The translations under genes were made by a program, and so were the position numbers. 8,640 nt of DNA from Geodermatophilaceae bacterium (GTDB lineage: Bacteria > Actinomycetota > Actinomycetes > Mycobacteriales > Geodermatophilaceae), in assembly GCA_013812385.1 (NCBI GenBank), contig JACCTM010000211.1, positions 1-8,640 of the forward strand. The letters run 5' to 3'. Under the pieces are notes generated by a model. That model had not been told where the DNA came from. It worked only from the letters and a program-made list of their open reading frames with translations, and did not search any database. Position 1 is the stretch's first letter, and every line of letters begins with the position of its first letter. Below are positions 5,539 through 8,640 of this stretch, piece by piece.

Positions 5539-6240
5539 TCAGCTCGTCGGCACACCGATCCAGGATCCGATCAGGTAGGTCAGACCAGCCGCGAGCAATC
5601 CCATTGTGAGCTGACGAAGTCCGCCCGACCACCATGGTCGGGCGGTGAAGCCGGCCGAGAGCACACCGGCGAAGAACAATCCGATCCCCCCGACTCCCAC
5701 GGCGGCCCATACCTCGTCCAAGCCGAAAAGGTAGGGCAGCAGTGGAATCAGCGCCCCGACCGCGAAGCAGACGAAGGAGGACACTGCGGCAGTCCACGGT
5801 GAGGGCTTCTCATCGGGGTCCAGCCCGAGTTCGGCTCGGGCGTGCTCGCGTAACTCCAGCTCGGGATCGCGAGCCAATTGGGCGGCAACTTGTTCAGCGA
5901 GTGCGCGATCCAGTCCACGGCTGCGCCACAGCTCGACCAGCTCGGCGCGCTCCTCCACCGGATGCACCCGGAGCTCATTGCGTTCCTTGCTGACTTCGAG
6001 ATCCAGCTGCTCGTTCTGCGTCGACACCGAGGTGTACTCCCCGAGCGCCATCGATATCGCGCCGGCGACCAGTCCGGCCACCCCGCCGAGGACGACGGTG
6101 CCGCTGGAGGCCGCCGCACCCAGGCCGGCCACGAGCGCGGTATTGGTGACCAGGCCGTCCATGGCGCCGAACACCGCCGCCCGAAGCCAACCGCCGGAGA
6201 CGTCGGTGTGGCTGTGCGCGTGAGCCTCGGCTTCACTCAT
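5539..6240 (-). CDS. VIT1/CCC1 family iron/manganese transporter
   Basis: This 233-residue membrane protein belongs to the VIT family, which moves Fe2+ or Mn2+ out of the cytoplasm (into vacuoles in plants and yeast). A His-containing N-terminus (AHAHSHTD, residues 7-14) leads into transmembrane segments at about 18-40 and 47-67. Family signatures are GAMDGLVTNTALVAG (25-39, with D28) and SMALGEYTSVSTQNE (63-77, with M64 and E68). A soluble stretch (about 75-145) is rich in Glu and helical, corresponding to the cytoplasmic metal-binding domain. Three more membrane segments follow (about 148-172, 176-198 and 207-228). Total length and layout are normal. The frame is open further upstream, but the ATG at 6240 is the right start: it gives the family N-terminus and overlaps the rlmN stop as ATGA, so translation is coupled to rlmN. 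Fe versus Mn cannot be decided from sequence. Confidence 0.92.
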   Translation of the reverse strand: MSEAEAHAHSHTDVSGGWLRAAVFGAMDGLVTNTALVAGLGAAASSGTVVLGGVAGLVAGAISMALGEYTSVSTQNEQLDLEVSKERNELRVHPVEERAELVELWRSRGLDRALAEQVAAQLARDPELELREHARAELGLDPDEKPSPWTAAVSSFVCFAVGALIPLLPYLFGLDEVWAAVGVGGIGLFFAGVLSAGFTARPWWSGGLRQLTMGLLAAGLTYLIGSWIGVPTS

Positions 6241-7364
6241 GTCTCTTGGATTGAATCTTCCCTTACTGAGGCGGCGAGCTGCCCGCAGGCGCCATCGATC
6301 TCGCGGCCTCTGGTGTCGCGCGCCGTGATCGGCACACCGTGTCCTCGTACGGCCTCGACGAACCGGTCCTGGGCATGCGGCGAGCTGGCATCCCACTTGC
6401 TGCCCGGAGTGGGGTTCAGTGGGATGACGTTGACGTGCGTCAGTCGTCCGGACAACAGGCGGCCGAGTTGATCGGCGCGCTGCACGGAATCGTTCACGTC
6501 GCGGATCAGGGCGTACTCGATGGAGACCCGGCGTCCGGTGACGTCGGCGTAGCGCCAAGCCGCGTCCAGAACCTTTCGTACGGGCCAGCGGGTGTTGACG
6601 GGCACCAGCGTGTCCCGCAGTTCATCGTCAGGGGCATGCAGACTCACCGCCAGGTTCAGTGGCAGCCCTTCGTCGGCCAGCCGGTCAATGGCCGGAACCA
6701 GGCCGACCGTCGAGACGGTGATTCCGCGCGCCGACATGCCGAGCCCGTGCGGGCTCGGGGCGAGTATCCGGCGGATCGCAGTCAGGACGCGATTGTAGTT
6801 GGCCAGCGGCTCGCCCATACCCATGAAGACGATGTTGGACAGCCGACCCGGTCCGCCGGGCAGTTCCCCGGCACGCATCGCCTTGGCCGCCCAGACCACC
6901 TGGTCCACGATCTCCCCGGCCGAAAGGTTTCGGGTCAACCCGCCCTGGCCGGTGGCACAGAACGGACACGCCATGCCGCAGCCGGCCTGGCTGGACACGC
7001 ACAGAGTGGCCCGGTCGGGATAGCGCATCAGGACGCTCTCGATCAGGGTGCCGTCGAATGCCCGCCACAGGGTCTTACGCGTGGTGCCCCGATCCGCGAG
7101 CCGTTCGTTGATCGGCGTCAACAGCGCCGGCAAGAACTCGGCACCCAACCCTTCTCGGTCGCTGGTGGGTACGGCGGTCAGCTCCTGGCCAACCGGGGCA
7201 TGGAAGTAGTGCCGGGACAACTGCTCGGCTCGGTAGGCCGGATGACCTGCGGCCGCCACGGCGGCTCGGACCTGATCGACGGTGAGGTCGGCGAGATGCC
7301 GCGGCGGCTTGGCTGCACGTGGTGGCGTCCACACCAACGGCAGGGGGAGTGAGGTTGCGGTCAT
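6237..7364 (-). CDS. rlmN: Dual-specificity 23S rRNA A2503 / tRNA A37 C2-methyltransferase
   Basis: This is a radical SAM enzyme that places a methyl group on C2 of adenosine 2503 in 23S rRNA and, in characterised homologues, A37 of some tRNAs. With the start at ATG 7364 it has 375 residues, normal for the family. The [4Fe-4S] cluster ligands are C129, C133 and C136 in CGMACPFC. C122 (in LCVSSQAGCG) corresponds to the cysteine that forms the RNA adduct. C360 in IDGACGQL corresponds to the transiently methylated cysteine. E109 in DGTLIESVLM matches a conserved active-site acid. IVFMGMGEPLANY (178-190) is the SAM-binding GGEP-like motif, and SLHAPDDELRD and VNVIPLNPTPGS follow. An in-frame ATG at 7418 would add 18 unlikely residues (Cys/Arg-rich) and crowd the divergent gene. 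No good Shine-Dalgarno precedes 7364. The stop overlaps the VIT start. Confidence 0.96.
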   Translation of the reverse strand: MTATSLPLPLVWTPPRAAKPPRHLADLTVDQVRAAVAAAGHPAYRAEQLSRHYFHAPVGQELTAVPTSDREGLGAEFLPALLTPINERLADRGTTRKTLWRAFDGTLIESVLMRYPDRATLCVSSQAGCGMACPFCATGQGGLTRNLSAGEIVDQVVWAAKAMRAGELPGGPGRLSNIVFMGMGEPLANYNRVLTAIRRILAPSPHGLGMSARGITVSTVGLVPAIDRLADEGLPLNLAVSLHAPDDELRDTLVPVNTRWPVRKVLDAAWRYADVTGRRVSIEYALIRDVNDSVQRADQLGRLLSGRLTHVNVIPLNPTPGSKWDASSPHAQDRFVEAVRGHGVPITARDTRGREIDGACGQLAASVREDSIQET

Positions 7365-7432
7365 GTCCTGGCCATGGTCGCACGCACAGCGCCGTGCACG
7401 TCGGCACGTTGCGGACACGGCAGACTGAGGCG
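7365..7432. promoter_or_regulatory. Divergent intergenic region between rlmN and the SpoU methyltransferase
   Basis: These 68 bases lie between divergent starts and must carry both promoters. On the plus strand CAGACT (7421-7426) lies 6 nt before the GTG at 7433, with GAGG inside the spacer. I see no clear TANNNT box or Shine-Dalgarno for rlmN. Confidence 0.35.
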
Positions 7433-8047
7433 GTGGACAGCGAGCCGGTCGGTGTCGGGCCGTGGCCTGGAGCGGTCCCGGAGGATCCGCGGCTGGACCC
7501 CGAATTGCTCGTCCAAGGCGATCGGCGCAACGTCGTGGACCGCTACCGATACTGGTCGGTCGAGGCCATCGTGGCCGATCTCGACCGACACCGGCATCCT
7601 TTCCACGTTGCGATCGAGAACTTCGCCCACGATCTGAACATCGGGACAGTCGTACGGACGGCGAACGCTTTCCTGGCCGCGGAGATACATATCGTCGGCC
7701 GGCGGCGCTGGAACCGCCGCGGCGCCATGGTCACCGACCGGTATCAGCACATCCGCTATCACCCAGACGCTCATGCGCTGGCCCACTGGGCAGGCCAGGC
7801 TCAGCTGCCGGTGGTTGCTATTGACAACCTGCCGGGCGCGGTCGCGTTGGAGACCGCCGTGCTGCCCCGCGAGTGCGTGCTGCTCTTTGGTCAGGAGAGT
7901 GGCGGACTCAGCGAATCGGCCCGGTCATCGGCAGCAGTGGTCTGCTCGATCGCGCAGTACGGGTCGACGCGGTCCATCAACGTCGGGGTCGCCTCGGGCA
8001 TAGCCATGCACGCCTGGATCCGGCAGCACGCCGCACCCCAGGACTGA
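7433..8047 (+). CDS. SpoU/TrmH family RNA 2'-O-methyltransferase
   Basis: This 204-residue protein belongs to the SPOUT superfamily and should methylate a ribose 2'-OH in tRNA or rRNA with SAM, as a dimer with a knotted SAM site. An N-terminal extension of about 55 residues precedes the domain. Motif 1 is ENFAHDLNIGTVVRTANAF (62-80, with N69 and catalytic-type R75). RRRWNRRGAMVTDRYQH (90-106) follows. Motif 2 is LLFGQESGGLSE (150-161, with E155). Motif 3 is AQYGSTRSINVGVASGIAM (174-192, with S181 and N183), which forms the knot. All three motifs look intact. The start is GTG at 7433, where the protein gains its natural N-terminus. The frame continues upstream to 7319, but that would overlap rlmN. 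Target nucleotide is unknown. It is divergent from rlmN and ends 14 nt from the facing cdsA stop. Confidence 0.93.
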   Translation: MDSEPVGVGPWPGAVPEDPRLDPELLVQGDRRNVVDRYRYWSVEAIVADLDRHRHPFHVAIENFAHDLNIGTVVRTANAFLAAEIHIVGRRRWNRRGAMVTDRYQHIRYHPDAHALAHWAGQAQLPVVAIDNLPGAVALETAVLPRECVLLFGQESGGLSESARSSAAVVCSIAQYGSTRSINVGVASGIAMHAWIRQHAAPQD

Positions 8048-8061
8048 CGTACGGGCCCGCT

Positions 8062-8640
8062 TCAGACGCTCAACGGCGGAACAAAGGCAGTCAGCAGGAG
8101 GTAGGCCACCGCGGCCGACGGCAGGAGCGAGTCCATCCGATCCATCAGGCCGCCGTGTCCGGGCAGCAGGGTGCCCATGTCCTTGATGCCCAGATCACGC
8201 TTGACAATCGATTCGCCGAGATCCCCGAGAGTCGCGGTCGCGGCGATGGCCGCGCCGAAGACGATCCCCTGCCACCAGACGCCGCCCAGAGCCATCCCGA
8301 CCATCAGGATGCCGGCGATCATGCAGGCCAGGACCGATCCGGCCAGGCCCTCCCAGGACTTCTTCGGACTGACGGTTCGCGACAACGGGTGCTTGCCGAA
8401 CAGCACCCCGGCGACATATCCCCCGACGTCGCTACAGACCACGGTGAGGATGAACGCGACGATCCGGGCGGCGCCGTCGTCGGGACGCAGCATCAGCACC
8501 GCGAAGCAGGCCAGCAACGGCACGTAGACCGTGATCAATACCGCGGTGGAGGCGTCGCGGAAGTAGCCGACCGGGCCGTCGGACAGCCGCCACACCAGAC
8601 CGGCCAACACCGTCAGCATGGTGCTGACCGCCAGGCCGCC
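8062..8640 (-). CDS. cdsA: Phosphatidate cytidylyltransferase (CDP-diacylglycerol synthase), N-terminus outside window
   Basis: This integral membrane enzyme makes CDP-diacylglycerol from phosphatidate and CTP, the branch point for all phospholipids. The window holds the last 192 residues; the frame stays open to the right edge, so the apparent ATG at 8619 is internal. Several hydrophobic segments are visible, including AVLITVYVPLLACFAVLML and AARIVAFILTVVCSDVGGY. The CDS signature is complete near the C-terminus: SIVKRDLGIKDMGTLLPGHG followed by GLMDRMDSLLPS, with the conserved K-R, K-D, HGG and DR-D residues that bind metal and CTP. FGKHPLSRTVSPKKSWEG, another family segment, lies upstream of it. 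In mycobacteria cdsA is followed by rlmN on the same strand; here a plus-strand methyltransferase gene lies between them. Confidence 0.97.
   Translation of the reverse strand, partial: GGLAVSTMLTVLAGLVWRLSDGPVGYFRDASTAVLITVYVPLLACFAVLMLRPDDGAARIVAFILTVVCSDVGGYVAGVLFGKHPLSRTVSPKKSWEGLAGSVLACMIAGILMVGMALGGVWWQGIVFGAAIAATATLGDLGESIVKRDLGIKDMGTLLPGHGGLMDRMDSLLPSAAVAYLLLTAFVPPLSV

Noticed and set aside
4781..5578. Plus-strand frame of 265 codons opposite the unrecognised gene
   Set aside because: This is the closest contest for a real frame. The plus frame reads as Arg/Gly/Pro/Val-rich sequence without structure and crosses both the hairpin and the end of the VIT gene, while the minus frame has a start with a ribosome site and ends neatly before a hairpin.
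6241..6558. Upstream extension of the VIT protein to an ATG at 6558
   Set aside because: The extension reads Arg/His-rich sequence inside the conserved C-terminal part of rlmN. The family N-terminus begins at the coupled ATG 6240.
6339..7352. Plus-strand frame of 337 codons opposite rlmN
   Set aside because: RlmN has every catalytic cysteine on the other strand; this frame is a shadow without a recognisable domain.
1..8640. CRISPR array, insertion sequence, prophage, tRNA or rRNA gene
   Set aside because: I saw no regularly spaced repeats, transposase or integrase frames, terminal inverted repeats, or cloverleaf/rRNA-like sequence in the short gaps between genes.

Overview
The window is a GC-rich, densely packed stretch of an actinobacterial chromosome. 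No gap between genes exceeds about 85 bases. Gene content and order (ispG, a site-2 protease and dxr in one block, then vapBC, a DUF2631 membrane protein, rlmN and cdsA) match the housekeeping neighbourhood around dxr in Mycobacterium and relatives, as I remember it. The several actinobacterial-type proteins and GTG starts agree with this. I cannot name the genus; a propionibacterial or similar high-GC actinomycete is a guess.

Bases 1-3577 (minus strand): a three-gene block transcribed dxr > rip/rseP > ispG, with gaps of 36 and 13 nt. It joins two enzymes of the MEP isoprenoid pathway (steps 2 and 6) to an intramembrane zinc metalloprotease. IspG runs off the left edge just before its third iron-sulfur cysteine.

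Bases 3578-4696 (plus strand): a short divergent region, then a vapB-vapC toxin-antitoxin pair overlapping by 4 nt with a likely leaderless promoter, then a small two-span DUF2631 membrane protein. A bulged GC hairpin lies between this protein and the next, convergent gene.

Bases 4754-7364 (minus strand): an rlmN-VIT pair overlapping by ATGA (23S rRNA/tRNA methyltransferase plus an iron/manganese-type transporter). It is followed by a very stable GC hairpin and then by a tryptophan-rich protein of about 227-240 residues that I do not recognise.

Bases 7433-8047 (plus strand): a SpoU-class RNA 2'-O-methyltransferase, divergent from rlmN and convergent with cdsA. Bases 8062-8640 (minus strand): the C-terminal part of cdsA (CDP-diacylglycerol synthase), which runs off the right edge.

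The region is mostly core metabolism: isoprenoid precursors, phospholipid synthesis, RNA modification and membrane proteolysis. The accessory-looking parts are vapBC and the unrecognised gene at 4754-5476. I saw no CRISPR, insertion sequence, phage, tRNA or rRNA, and no clear new multi-gene system. The points most worth a second look are the rlmN-VIT coupling, the four-cysteine loop in the protease, the unrecognised gene, the conserved placement of vapBC, and the over-represented palindrome CGTACG.
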